DNA of 64,000 nucleotides from Sipunculus nudus. Lineage: Eukaryota; Annelida; Sipuncula; Golfingiida; Sipunculidae. The number at the start of each line of letters is the position of its first letter. Position 1 is the stretch's first letter. Where the stretch lies: assembly GCA_026874595.1 (NCBI GenBank), contig CM049310.1, forward strand, positions 76,563,056 to 76,627,055, written 5' to 3'. Below are positions 53,820 through 64,000 of the stretch, in pieces. Both the position numbers and the translations under genes were made by a program. The notes under the pieces were generated by a model that saw only the letters and a program-made list of their open reading frames with translations, ran no database searches and was not told the origin of the DNA.

Positions 53820-55660
53820 TGCAACCCAATAACTAACCAACATTCAGGAAAACCTTTTCAAGCAGAAGGACATTATAGACATCCTTCATACATCTAAGAT
53901 CCAAATATTGGCACCGCGTAGCCTACATCCTGGTGCTCTAGAGAGACATACGAAATGATTCCAAATGCCGGATTTTAGACCGACAAAACGTAGCAAACGT
54001 TTGCTTCACTTGAAACCCAAACCAAAAAGAGATGTAGCTCTGAGGAAGAGGGTGGGCAATTTCAGTCAGCTGTAGTGGAAGCTAAGTTCCAGACAAAGCT
54101 TCATTCAAAGTTTGAAACTAAAGCTGTCCCTGAGACTGCCCTCTAGAGGTGTCAGGGAACACCTAAATAAGCTGCTGCAATTTTAAAAAATCTGAAGACG
54201 TCCTAGGTTTATCCACAATGGAGAAAAAGACTAGGTTGACGAAAACAACAAGAAGATCCGAGATTGTTGGTAAAAAAAAGGTCAGTCCAAAAAGCACATC
54301 AACATTATCGCCTTGTTCTCAGAAAGCACCCTTCTGCCTTGTGTGCACCGACATCGGCCTTGAAGACAGTATACGTGCCTTCGTACTTCGCGAACGAGTT
54401 TGCGCTGTGCAGACTTAGAATCCTTCTCACAGAATCTATACTGCACTTGTGGTACGAGCCCCCTTAAAAGATTGCCGTGCAATACAAGACTCAGCAATTA
54501 TTCGCTTCAACAACAGTAAAAAAAAATAAACAGAATAAGATGAGCCTCCAAACCTTTAGAGACTACTAAGGCCACTGAACAACTAAAGGTATCGGGAATT
54601 TACAGAATTTCGCTGGAAGTGTGGAAGCATTATTAAAGGCCTTTGGCTACACAAGCTCTTTGCCTGCTGTTGGGATCAAGGAAGTCTACCCCAAGGCCTC
54701 ATTACCTTGTACAACAACTAGACGGCTCCAACTCTCGCGGAAGAACTGTGCTTGCAAAAGAAAATCTCAACTGACTGATAGGCATCATTGCAGAAGAATT
54801 CCTCCTAGAGAGCTAGTGTGGATTCAGAGCCAACACTGACATGGTCTTTGTTCTTAGGCAAACTCAAGAGTATTGTCGGGAATAGAACATGGGACTGTAT
54901 GTAACATTTGTTAAATTATAAAAGCGTTCGTAAATGTGAGCAGTAATGGTCTTTGTCTAATCATGGAATTAAGTAAACCCTCAAAGTTCCTCATAAAAAT
55001 CGCCCTGAATCTTTTCACCAACTTTTTCAACAGGATGTTCCCACAGACGACAGATGACTTAGACCGTAAACATGGCATCTGCAGCCGTTGTCGATCTGAT
55101 TGTAGCCTTTTTAAACGTCAAGGCAATTGCAGGTCAAGGCAAGATTATGAAACAGTTCCTGTGAGAACTTCTGTAGGTCGACGATGCTGCTGTTGTTGCT
55201 CACATGAGTCAAACCTGGAGCGAATTAGGCTCTGCTTTGCAGGAGCTGCGCAGCTCTTCGGACTGGAGTCAATCTGAAAAGAGAAATAAGTTTCACATAA
55301 GCTTTGACGAGACACATGAATTCACTCCACCTGTTCAGCTACATAGGCTTCACATTCTCAACAGATGTCAAAATCGACAAAGATAATGATAAAACACACA
55401 GTGCGGGCAAACCGTGCACTTGGCATACTATAGAGTATGGTACACAAAAGAGTATGGTACACAAAACGCCTGAATGAAGACACCCAGATCAGTGTGTACA
55501 GAACTCCATGCGTCATCTACCAGGATCACCTACACCTGCCATGATTGTGTCCTCCCTACCAACATCCCCAGGAGTGATTTGAAAACCTTAAGCAGGCGGG
55601 GGCAACTAGTATTGAGGCTCTGGTGTTTTTAAGTGAGACTACCATGTAAATGAAACGTAT
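53820..55660 (+). pseudogene. Degenerate LINE ORF2 (linker, reverse transcriptase, C-terminal part)
   Basis: An ancient non-LTR retrotransposon protein can be followed through frameshifts. The linker region has ALKTVYVPSYF-type sequence (54358-54390). The palm lead-in is LHKLFACCWDQGSLPQGL (about 54648-54705). Then in one frame from 54781 comes IIAEEFLLES*CGFRAN and DMVFVLRQTQEYCRE*NMGLYVTFV, the SQCGFR and FVDL regions. FFNRMFPQTTDDLDRKHGI lies near 55024. The catalytic block is L*VDDAAVVAH (near 55172-55205), where the usual FADD reads VDD after a stop. YIGFTFSTDVKIDKD (near 55341) and LKQAGATSIEALVF (near 55589) follow. Many stops, shifts and deletions (including the thumb region) leave it dead. 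The exact clade is not assigned; open frames of 66-113 codons across it are fragments. Confidence 0.85.
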
Positions 55661-56954
55661 CAAAGGTAAAAAATGTCAACAGAAGTGCCATGAGAGAGAG
55701 AAGGCCCCGACAAAGAACCTAAGTACCGTAATCATATCGTCAGACAAACACTCCAGAGGTCTGACGATATGATATACCAGAGGTCGATTCCATTCGACGA
55801 ACCTCTTCCAGTTTGGAAGTGTGGGAAGGAGGGACAACTAGTCTCAACTGTTATACTTCAAAATCAAAAGTCGTCACAATTCAAGAAAAAAAGCCTTCTG
55901 TTTACATCTCACGCGTGCATACTTGGAATGTATTACATATTCCTTGAACTCCTTAGCAATATATAAATTGTCTGTAAACAATTCAAATGGTCTTTTGTTT
56001 CACATATAACATTATTGTGAAAAAAAGTGCCAAATACAAGTTAGTTTTAAGTGAACTTTATGCCTGTTTCTTCTTTCTAGGTTATTTATAAAGAATACTG
56101 ATCAAATAATAAAATACACAGACTGGTGAGGGGTAACCAGAATCATATAATTGAAATATGCACACTGTTATAACATGATGAAATATGCCTACTATTTTAC
56201 AACTACATGGCTACATTTTTGAAAGCTGTTGATAAAAGGAAACATTAAAATGTGCAATAATATGTGAAATTTACGGAAAGCAATTACCAGTTACATCGTT
56301 GATAAAATCAAATACATAATTTACATATGTACATGTGAGTCACATAGGGTAGGGTTTAATCACAATAACCGACCGTGTTTGTTACATTTAATAAGTTTGT
56401 CATCTACATTCTTTAAGTTGAGGAAAACTGGGATGGATTGGAATGTTGAGCAGTTTTCTTTTCCAACTAAAGTGGACATACCATATTACCGCCACCCGCT
56501 CCCACCCCTATATTGTCATATAAAAGAATGTCATTTTGCCATAAAAATAGGCTCCAATTCTAATATGTAATATGAGTTATTTACAAAAAAGTGTGGCAGT
56601 TTCCTCAAATATTAATGAAGTGTAATTTATCAGAAATAACTTTAACTTAAAACGATGACTAATAATATGTCATGATTCACTCGTTTCGATAACATTGTGA
56701 ACCCCATGTTTTAATTAAAGCACAAATGCAGATTTCGAGAATTCAAACTAAGACTTGTTGTGAAAAGAAGCAGCGGGTTTAAGGGGGGGGGGGGGGGGTT
56801 AATGGACGCTTTTGATTTAAACAACCATTAAAATATGCAATAAAATGATCTAAAATATGTTAATATTTTGCAAGACTAATGTATATAAATATATAAAATA
56901 TCATATAAATCTTTCTTATTGTATATCAAAAGTATTTCATTCTTTTTACATTTC
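55661..56954. other. AT-rich unassigned sequence with poly-G tract
   Basis: No gene recognised. A 17-base G run lies at 56783-56799. Confidence 0.4.
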
Positions 56955-57110
56955 AGTCAATGTGTCAAATAAATTGGCTGATATTTCAGTCAAGTTGCAT
57001 AATTCCTGAAAATATCAGTTATTTTATAAATTGCCTGAATGAATCAGTCAATAGGCAAATTGCTGAAAATTTCAGGCAATTTACAAATTGAATGATTTTA
57101 CATATTGACT
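56955..57110. repeat. Degenerate array of TCAGTCAA / CAGGCAATTT words
   Basis: TCAGTCAA(T/G) occurs at 56955, 56986 and 57044. CCTGAAAATATCAG, AAATTGCCTGAAT and CTGAAAATTTCAGGCAATTT form overlapping inverted words. It could fold on itself. Origin unknown. Confidence 0.5.
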
Positions 57111-57978
57111 GTAACATATATAGACCTTTCAGTATCAAATAGGGAAACAGCATGTGATAAACGGTCTACATGCCCATAACGGGTAATCCGAATAATATTT
57201 GTAGTCTATATAGTTAATATTGTACTTAGGGGTTTTGGAGATAAATTAAAATCCTTATTTGTCTGTTCAGTATGTTACCATTACAGAAAATTACAGAGTA
57301 CTCCGGCAATAATTAGTGAAATATTGAATCGTCAATATATACTTCACACCATTTTGGACGTTTCGGCGTGAAGTGTCAGCACAAGATGGCGTCTGTTTGC
57401 TGACGATGTATTTTTTTCATATTCATTGAACCAAGTACTACCATTATCCAATCAACGTCTGTCAAAAGATGTCCTTGACAACAGATGTCGTATCAAAACG
57501 AGACGTCAGATATTAGATTAACTGATAGTCATAGTTATTCTTTGCGAGGCATAATGCTTGTTTCCTTTTGAAAAATTGCCGAAGTGCCAGGTCAAGTCAC
57601 TGTCATATAATTTTTCTAGTCTTCCATGGCGCAACTTTGCTATATGGTAAAACTTAAGGGCACACATGTGTTACATGTGCGTGTGAAACTTATATTCCAA
57701 CCCACTGCTCTGGAGTTGCTTTTTATGAGAAATTTCCAGTAATAGTTCAGGGACACGGAGGATTAGGGGTTCTTTTCATTCAAGTAACCCACCATTTAAA
57801 GGACGCGGTTTATCTTTATAACTGGAATGAAGACATTTTCAGAGTATTCATGACTTTAAAACTAAAGATTAATTACACAAACTTGATGCACCCATGGAAA
57901 AATCACGTTTCTGTGTGATAAACAGTTTTATACTGAGCTGGTAGTTACTGAGTGTCGCATATGTTATCCAGTGGTTTT
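57111..57978. other. Unassigned sequence
   Basis: No gene recognised. Confidence 0.35.
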
Positions 57979-58035
57979 CAGTGGCGGATCCAGAGGGAAA
58001 GCTTTGGGGGCTGAAGCATCCCCCCCCCCCCGACT
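57979..58035 (+). mobile_element. Left end of a CAGTGGCGGATCCAG-type miniature element
   Basis: It begins CAGTGGCGGATCCAGAGGG, then a short G run and a 12-base C run. The matching right end was not found nearby, so the element is truncated or its right half has decayed. Confidence 0.5.
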
Positions 58036-59945
58036 GAAAATTGGTATAATTTTTTATGAGAGGAGATTCTCTTTACATTATTACCAGTTGCCACCATACA
58101 AATATCATCCTTTCAACTGAAAAACAAAGGCGGAAAACCCCAGGAATCGTTAGGAGAAACGCATGTTTGCACCAGTATCAGGCATCTTTTCATTCCCCCG
58201 CCGTTAGGAGAGAGGTCTACTAAAATGGTCCGCGTCTGTCAGTCCCTCCGTCCTTTCGTCCGTCTGTCCTTCAACCCGTCCATCCGTCATGCACCATCAC
58301 TGATGCCACACTTTCATAGTTAAATATATTGCCGGGGACCATTGTGGCCCAAGGTCCTTGTTGTATTTTTATATAATTTATTGGGGATTTTCCAACATTG
58401 GTTTTAGACGTTAAAAAATTCGATCAGCATGATCTATCAACCGGTTCCCTCAAGCATTTCTCACCCACTGTTCCAGCTGTCCTTGGGCTTGGACATCTTG
58501 CTTGCGAACATGATTATGCGTTAAAATAAAAAGCAAGCCTAAATCACCTCTCTCTGTCCTAGGAATAGAAATGCATTTTAAAATTCAGACGTATATATAA
58601 AAGAGATCTAATGTTTGAACGTATAAAAGCAAGTTATAGAATAATGAAGCAACTACACCCATGGAAAAGTAATTTAAGCTATACCAGTTTTTCAAAATAA
58701 ACGCTGGTGAGTAATACCTCAAAAAGTAGTTAGAGAATAATATTCAATCATAAGTTATTCGTTTTCTTTTTTCAATGATGTTTAATGCACTTAAACAAAT
58801 TTATATGTAGTTGTGTTTATATTTTATGACTGATCAATAATTTGAGATTAAATAATGAACGAAATGTTTACATCGTTGGGAACTTGTGCTCACATCTCAT
58901 GTTCATCTCAATACGATACCCTAAAAATAGACTATTAAAATACCCAAGTCTTATTTTTATTGTTACGGTACCTAATTATGACAGATCACGTAATCGTGAC
59001 GAGCATAAATTTTGTTACGGAGATAAAAAAATCAGATTTCGCAACACTAGGCAGCGTGATATGTCTAGGGGAATGAATAAAGAAGTTAGTGTTTTTTTTT
59101 TTTTTTTTGTTAACAAATAATTATAATTTATTCTTAGAACAGTCCTAACATTACAATACACTAATTCAATACAATTACACAGTATAACAATAATAAAAAT
59201 ATACATCACCAGAGTGTCCGGATCCTAGGCCTTGATTTCTGGATACCACCACTGCCACAGCTCAACAAGAGTCCTTTAACACAAATTATCCACGTAAATA
59301 GTTCAAATAAATCTTCCGAGAGAATAGTCCGATTTAGACGCGAAAACAAACTTCCATATTCACAAACACTTCAAAGAACACAACAATACACACGCACATA
59401 TACCGCATGAACAGGCCCGAAACTTCTAGACTACAACGAGCGCTGTGACTCTACACGCCATTTCAGCCAGTGCGGTTCCCATAGCAGCCCAAAGGTTTTT
59501 CGCTTAACACGAATTAGAATGCCTAGCACATGCCAAGTTATGTAATATCCCGCGCATATAAAACAGATACATGTATCATTATTTATAAATCAGTTGATAG
59601 AAAAAATAATGTCCAGATCATTCATTCTTTTGCTATAAATTCCCCATTCTTGCTGCTTGCTCCAGAGAAGTTTTTATTTGCTGAGTTAATTATTCCTCTG
59701 CGAAGCACAGTTTTTCATGTAATTATCGACGTTGGTTGATTCGTTGATTTGAAACATTTTAAAAAATAATTATTCTGAATAGAAAAATTAGTTATGAATA
59801 GAAAAAGGGCAGTTTTTCGTTTTAAAAAGGCAAAGATTTCAGTTTTTTTAGGTATAAAGTGACTTAACTTCAAATAACGTATCCAACGATAGACTGATTA
59901 TAACCTTTTGAACATTAGAAGTTTACACTACAATAAATGTATAAT

Positions 59946-59948
<3 letters not shown>
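58036..59948. other. AT-rich unassigned sequence
   Basis: No gene recognised. A CGTCCGTC-type short run (CAGTCCCTCCGTCCTTTCGTC) sits at 58239-58290 and a 20-base T run near 59090-59108. Confidence 0.4.
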
Positions 59949-59995
<47 letters not shown>

Positions 59996-60034
59996 TATAT
60001 ACATATATCTAGATAGATAGATAGATAGATAATA
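59949..60034. repeat. (TA)n followed by (GATA)n
   Basis: A TA tract with TACA interruptions, then about six GATA units at 60010-60034. Confidence 0.95.
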
Positions 60035-60098
60035 AGATAAATGTATATGGCAAGTGCCTGCGCAAATATATATATATGATTATGCAAAGTGTCTACTA

Positions 60099-60140
60099 GC
60101 CCCCCCCCCCCCCACTTACAACATCCTGGATCCGCCCCTG
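60099..60140 (-). mobile_element. Right end of a CAGTGGCGGATCCAG-type miniature element
   Basis: A C run is followed by CATCCTGGATCCGCCCCTG, the inverted form of the left end at 57979. No matching left end is adjacent. Confidence 0.5.
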
Positions 60141-61440
60141 GTTTTGCACGGACTGTTGTCATAGTATAAAGATCCATTGTGCTAGGAATCTAGAGGAAAC
60201 CCCTCCCCATAAAGTTATTAAAGAATGGCAAATTATGTTATTCAAGAAATAAAACAAAGAAGTAGACGGATTTTGCGACATAACTGGTAAAGCGGTTCTG
60301 GTGGAGGATTTTAGGCACCGACTGTAGAATAGAGTTTGTTCATAGAATCCCTATCAGTTAAAAGATGTACTCGCAATTTATTTTCATGTTTCAAAGTCGG
60401 AACCTAAAAAAAGTGTGCGCCCACCCTAGAATTGTGTTGATGTTGAAGGGCTTTGAAAAACTTAAAAAAAAACATCATAAATTGGATGAACTATTGAAAC
60501 CATGGTTATAATGTAAAGATATTTATGAATATATAGAAATCAACATATCTGTAAACCCATAAAAGTCAAATGGTGTTCGTGTAAATGGTCGTAGTGTGAT
60601 CTCAACAGAAAAGCCCCCCCCCCCCCCCCCCCCCATGAGATTGGAGTCATGTGGTCCTTATTTTGAATTAAAAAGCTTTACTTACTGTGGGCCTGTGAAA
60701 TGAATTCTACAATATGCACTGTGGCCAGCGAACTGAAAAATACAGAAAAATCCCCAAAGCACCTCCTGAAAAAAAATCACAGGCACGGAGGACCTTAAAG
60801 CACAAAACAAATGAAGGCACCTATTGGGGAAATTTATATTATTAATTTTGCAGCTTAATAAGACATAATCCCGCAAAATAAGACGTCGATACGTCGATAC
60901 GTGTGCCGAATTTCGAAGGCCAAATCAGAACGTAAGCAGGTAATCCTTTGTCTAGAAAAAAAACCTGTGTATTAATTATATAGATAAAAACGGAATATCA
61001 TACACATATACACACACATAGGCACAAACACATACACACACACGTTGACACAAATATCTAAGTACTATCACTTAATATATGCTACATAATATATCATATA
61101 GAAATCTACTATATATAATATACTGCACATGTATATACAATATAAGACATCTGATATAATATACATTATAAATAAATATATGTAATATACTGCTTAATAT
61201 GTATTTTATATATTTCATACTATATATAACGTTGTATGCATAATATACCATATGTAAATATACATTATATAACATACTGTATTTATTTTATATAAACATA
61301 CTTCATATAATATCCAATAAAGACTTAAAATAATACACCTTATACGATCAAGGCTACTATATAGAATATACAAGATTTAATATACTATATTTAGCATAGT
61401 GTTCTCAGATAAATATCTAGGTCAATTAATCTGAAGGGGC
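60141..61440. other. AT-rich unassigned sequence
   Basis: No gene recognised. There is a C run at 60614-60634, and an irregular ATATAATATAC-rich stretch at 61060-61400. Confidence 0.4.
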
Positions 61441-61496
61441 AATAGTCTCTCGCTACAAATTAAACTGACAGGTGCCTTTGATCTTGGGCACGGCGG

Positions 61497-61535
61497 TGCG
61501 CATGCGCACAGCAGCCCGAGTCTTGGCTTCCGGTT
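61497..61535. promoter_or_regulatory. NRF1-like palindrome with adjacent ETS-like site
   Basis: TGCGCATGCGCA (61497-61508) is a perfect NRF1-type palindrome, and GGCTTCCGGTTT (CCGGAAG in reverse) lies about 20 bp downstream. This pair is common in animal housekeeping promoters. The following 350 bp are GC-richer than average and include ATGGCGGTTTGGCGGG (17 codons to a stop). No transcript evidence; the motif pairing could be chance. Confidence 0.3.
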
Positions 61536-62072
61536 TATGGATAGAACAGGAAAAATAGTTATAAGTAGCTATACAATTCCACAGTAACTTGTGTTGTGAA
61601 AATAAATCCTGCGCCGACCCATCCTGTCCTCTCGGATAAAGGAAGGCTAAGCGTTCCTTTAGAATTGGTGATTATTTTGTCTGGCGGTGCCTGTTAAGTT
61701 CCTGAGGCCTTGTGGACAAAGTGAGACGAGGTGCACGTCTCGTAGAACTAATATCTCACCAGATTCGCCACGGCTCTCATGGCGGTTTGGCGGGATAAGT
61801 TGGATTCTGCAGACGACAGGCGTGACTTCTAAGCGAGCCAAAGATAACTCTAGCCAGGCTTACATATAAAAGGCATTTTAGTAACGCTTTAAGTAACGCT
61901 TATTTTGGTTTAGAAGAAAATTTTTTGATGCTTAGAAATATATATTCCAAACATATATTGAATGCAATATGATATACAGCAATCCATGCACTAAACAGTT
62001 GGTATATTTTGAAGACATACGTTGTTCGGACCATATTTCTTTCCGCTATGATAATTATAAGCAACACCGTCA

Positions 62073-62080
<8 letters not shown>

Positions 62081-62136
<56 letters not shown>
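62081..62136. repeat. (TA)n microsatellite
   Basis: About 56 bp of TA dinucleotides. Confidence 0.95.
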
Positions 62137-62138
<2 letters not shown>

Positions 62139-62402
62139 AATTGTAACAGTACCAACTACAGAGGATGGTGATAATATTAGGTATAAAAAATAAAATAACA
62201 ATCAGCTATATAATTAAGGGAGAAAACCGTCTCACAGCTACGATTTATTTCCAACCTGGGAAAGTCCAATGCGCAGACAGCAAAAATGGCTTCCTGCACA
62301 TATAACGTTATTTAAGATTAAAATTCCTTTAACTTGTCCTTCTGTGCAAGTCTTTGGTTGTAAGCTGTAAAATTATTAGAAAAATGTACACATTTAATCA
62401 AA

Positions 62403-62430
62403 TATATCATATATATAAATAAATAAATAA

Positions 62431-62479
<49 letters not shown>

Positions 62480-62485
62480 TATATA
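62403..62485. repeat. (AAAT)n(TA)n microsatellite
   Basis: A few AAAT/AATA units followed by a TA tract, directly abutting the pogo-like miniature element. Confidence 0.95.
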
Positions 62486-62597
62486 CAGTACAACCTCGCC
62501 AAACGACCATCTCGGTTTAGCGACCACCTCGGTTTAGCGACCACCTCAATCACTTTATCGAGGTCCCGTTGGGGGTCGTCATTTCGAGGTTCCACTG
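62486..62597. mobile_element. pogo/Tigger-like miniature transposon (112 bp) in a TA tract
   Basis: The left terminus CAGTACAACCTCGCCAAACGAC and right terminus GGGGGTCGTCATTTCGAGGTTCCACTG are inverted repeats of about 22 bp. CAGTGGAACCTCG-type termini are typical of pogo/Tigger elements. It sits in a TA-rich tract, fitting TA target preference. Between the ends CTCGGTTTAGCGACCAC is repeated twice. Too small to encode a transposase. Confidence 0.75.
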
Positions 62598-64000
62598 TTT
62601 ATATATATATCAGGAAAAAATATACCCGGAAAAAGCTTGTCCGTTTTAAGAAAGGCCCGGAGGGGTTGGTGTACGTCGGGGAAGAAAATTTTAATAGAAG
62701 AGGTCCAAACAACTTTCTGAGAACTCATTATTGACAAAAAAACAACCCGGCGACATCTACTTACAATAACTGCTTCAAATAAACAAACGTAATTGACATT
62801 ATTTCCTGCATTCATACTAATTGATTCTTAAATATATAGCGCAAAACGAAGCCTTGTAAAGGACGAGGAGCCCAACCTGGGGTTAAAAGCCATCAAACCA
62901 ACCAAAATTATTGCAAATTGTCAATTAACAATATACAGAACTTTACATTTAGATTTAACAAACGTTTGATTTAATAAAAAATACCATAAATGCATAACGT
63001 ACATTATTATGATTTCTCGCCAAAACATTATTTAATATTTTTCCCATCATCCAGACAATTTTCTTTGCTGACATGGCATTTTCGTGTATCAATTAAATAA
63101 AATGTCGCCTGAATTCACATACTTTTAGTAATCTTGCATTTTTCCACAAGTTTGAGATGCTGTTCGTCGTTATTGCTCACCTGTGGAGCTATTACGCGGT
63201 ACGTAGATGAGGCCACTTGGCCCAATTTTCATCGAGGTCGAGGATTTTTCCCGCCCATTTGATGGAAGCCTTGATTTTAATATCGGCAGGAAGATGTAAT
63301 GATTCCAACAACCTTGAAGCTCGGTAACACAGAGCGAAAATTAATCCAATTTTCCTAGTCGCACATAACACACGAGTGTCCGCTTCTATTTTTAGCGGTC
63401 AGATGCCATGACAAGTTGACCGACAATTTCATTTTTGCATAATAAATGTTGGCACAGTAATATTTTCCGCAATTGGTGGAAAGACCCCCGGCCCAAGACA
63501 GAGCCAATCAGAGACTTGTAGTATCAAAAACACCCCTCTGGCCCCACATATTCAGTTCATTCATGATATTTTATTGTGGGAAAATTTGTCCGCGGACGAC
63601 ATGTTCAGCAGGGCGTTTTCAGCAAATATAACGTAATTTTTATACTTATTAATTAATGTCTTGAACTGCTATCACTGATGATCTGTTGACTTGTGAGGTG
63701 ACACATCGTGTTTTCACTGAGTTTTAAACTATCTACGAATCCTGAAAAACGAATAGGTAACGTACACAAATGATACAGTCATGATCTTCGTTTGGTTTGC
63801 TTGAACAAATCCAAGGACTTATAGACGATACCTGTACTGACATTCCTTAGCATTTATGCAGCCTGACGTCATCTGCTATATCCTGAAGCGATTTCACGCC
63901 CTTCACGCGTCAAATAAAAGTTCTATAGCCTGCAAGGTCCGGCTCTATATTGAAACTCGGATCTTGGAATTTTTACTGCGGAATTTTGGCAATTAACGCG
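62598..64000. other. Single-copy right edge with a higher-complexity island
   Basis: No gene recognised up to the window end. The part 63150-63960 has fewer simple repeats and holds TGACGTCA at 63864-63871. It could be conserved noncoding or flank a gene beyond the window. Confidence 0.4.

Noticed and set aside
59015-59209. Frame with a poly-Lys stretch
   Set aside because: The Lys run is the reverse of a T homopolymer; no other support.

Overview
This window looks like a piece of a metazoan nuclear genome, most likely a marine invertebrate such as a bivalve mollusc. That placement is inferred from the AT-rich sequence, the many long (TA)n, (CA)n and (AGT)n microsatellites, numerous short inverted-repeat transposons, decayed non-LTR retrotransposons, and the lack of any compact gene organisation. 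I find no intact protein-coding gene, no rRNA and no convincing functional tRNA gene. Nearly all open frames are short and are explained by low-complexity DNA or chance. The window is best read as a gene desert or the inside of very large introns, made mostly of repeats.

Layout. 0-12 kb: a dispersed 350-bp repeat (two copies), a GGACTC-rich hAT-like element, an inverted array of 'GGTAATCTGAAATCG' units (2950-3332), a 1.2-kb inverted-repeat transposon enclosing a foldback (4307-5526), a 1-kb long-inverted-repeat element next to a near-perfect 21-bp hairpin (6348-7325), and a 415-bp hAT-like element with a 5-bp target duplication (10696-11110). 12-14 kb: a 1.78-kb minisatellite of 27/28-bp units, each normally holding a GGATCC site, with higher-order duplications. 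14-29 kb: mostly single-copy AT-rich DNA with scattered miniature elements, one nested inside another (16938-17228), and several GC-richer islands with E-box and CRE-like motifs. 29-42 kb: the decayed 3' end of a minus-strand LINE, tRNA-derived SINE copies, two degenerate minisatellites (33413-33670 and 37330-37850), and a GGACTC element with terminal inverted repeats and a 6/8-matching target duplication.

41.8-44.5 kb is the best-defined mobile-element structure: an (AGT)n tract carrying a LINE 3' fragment and interrupted by a 1,875-bp hAT-like element. That element has 18-bp inverted termini, a perfect 8-bp duplication, and CAATTC subterminal arrays. 45-64 kb: repeats shared with the first half, a heavily mutated LINE reverse-transcriptase copy (about 53.8-55.7 kb), more hAT-type miniature ends associated with G/C homopolymers, a pogo/Tigger-like miniature element (62486-62597), and a GC-richer spot with adjacent NRF1-like and ETS-like sites (about 61.5 kb).

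No genes here act together in a pathway. The relationships visible are between mobile elements: nesting, shared families, autonomous-type LINE remnants beside non-autonomous SINE and miniature elements, and insertion into microsatellites. All family assignments come from reading termini and conserved peptide patterns by eye; no database search or alignment program was run.
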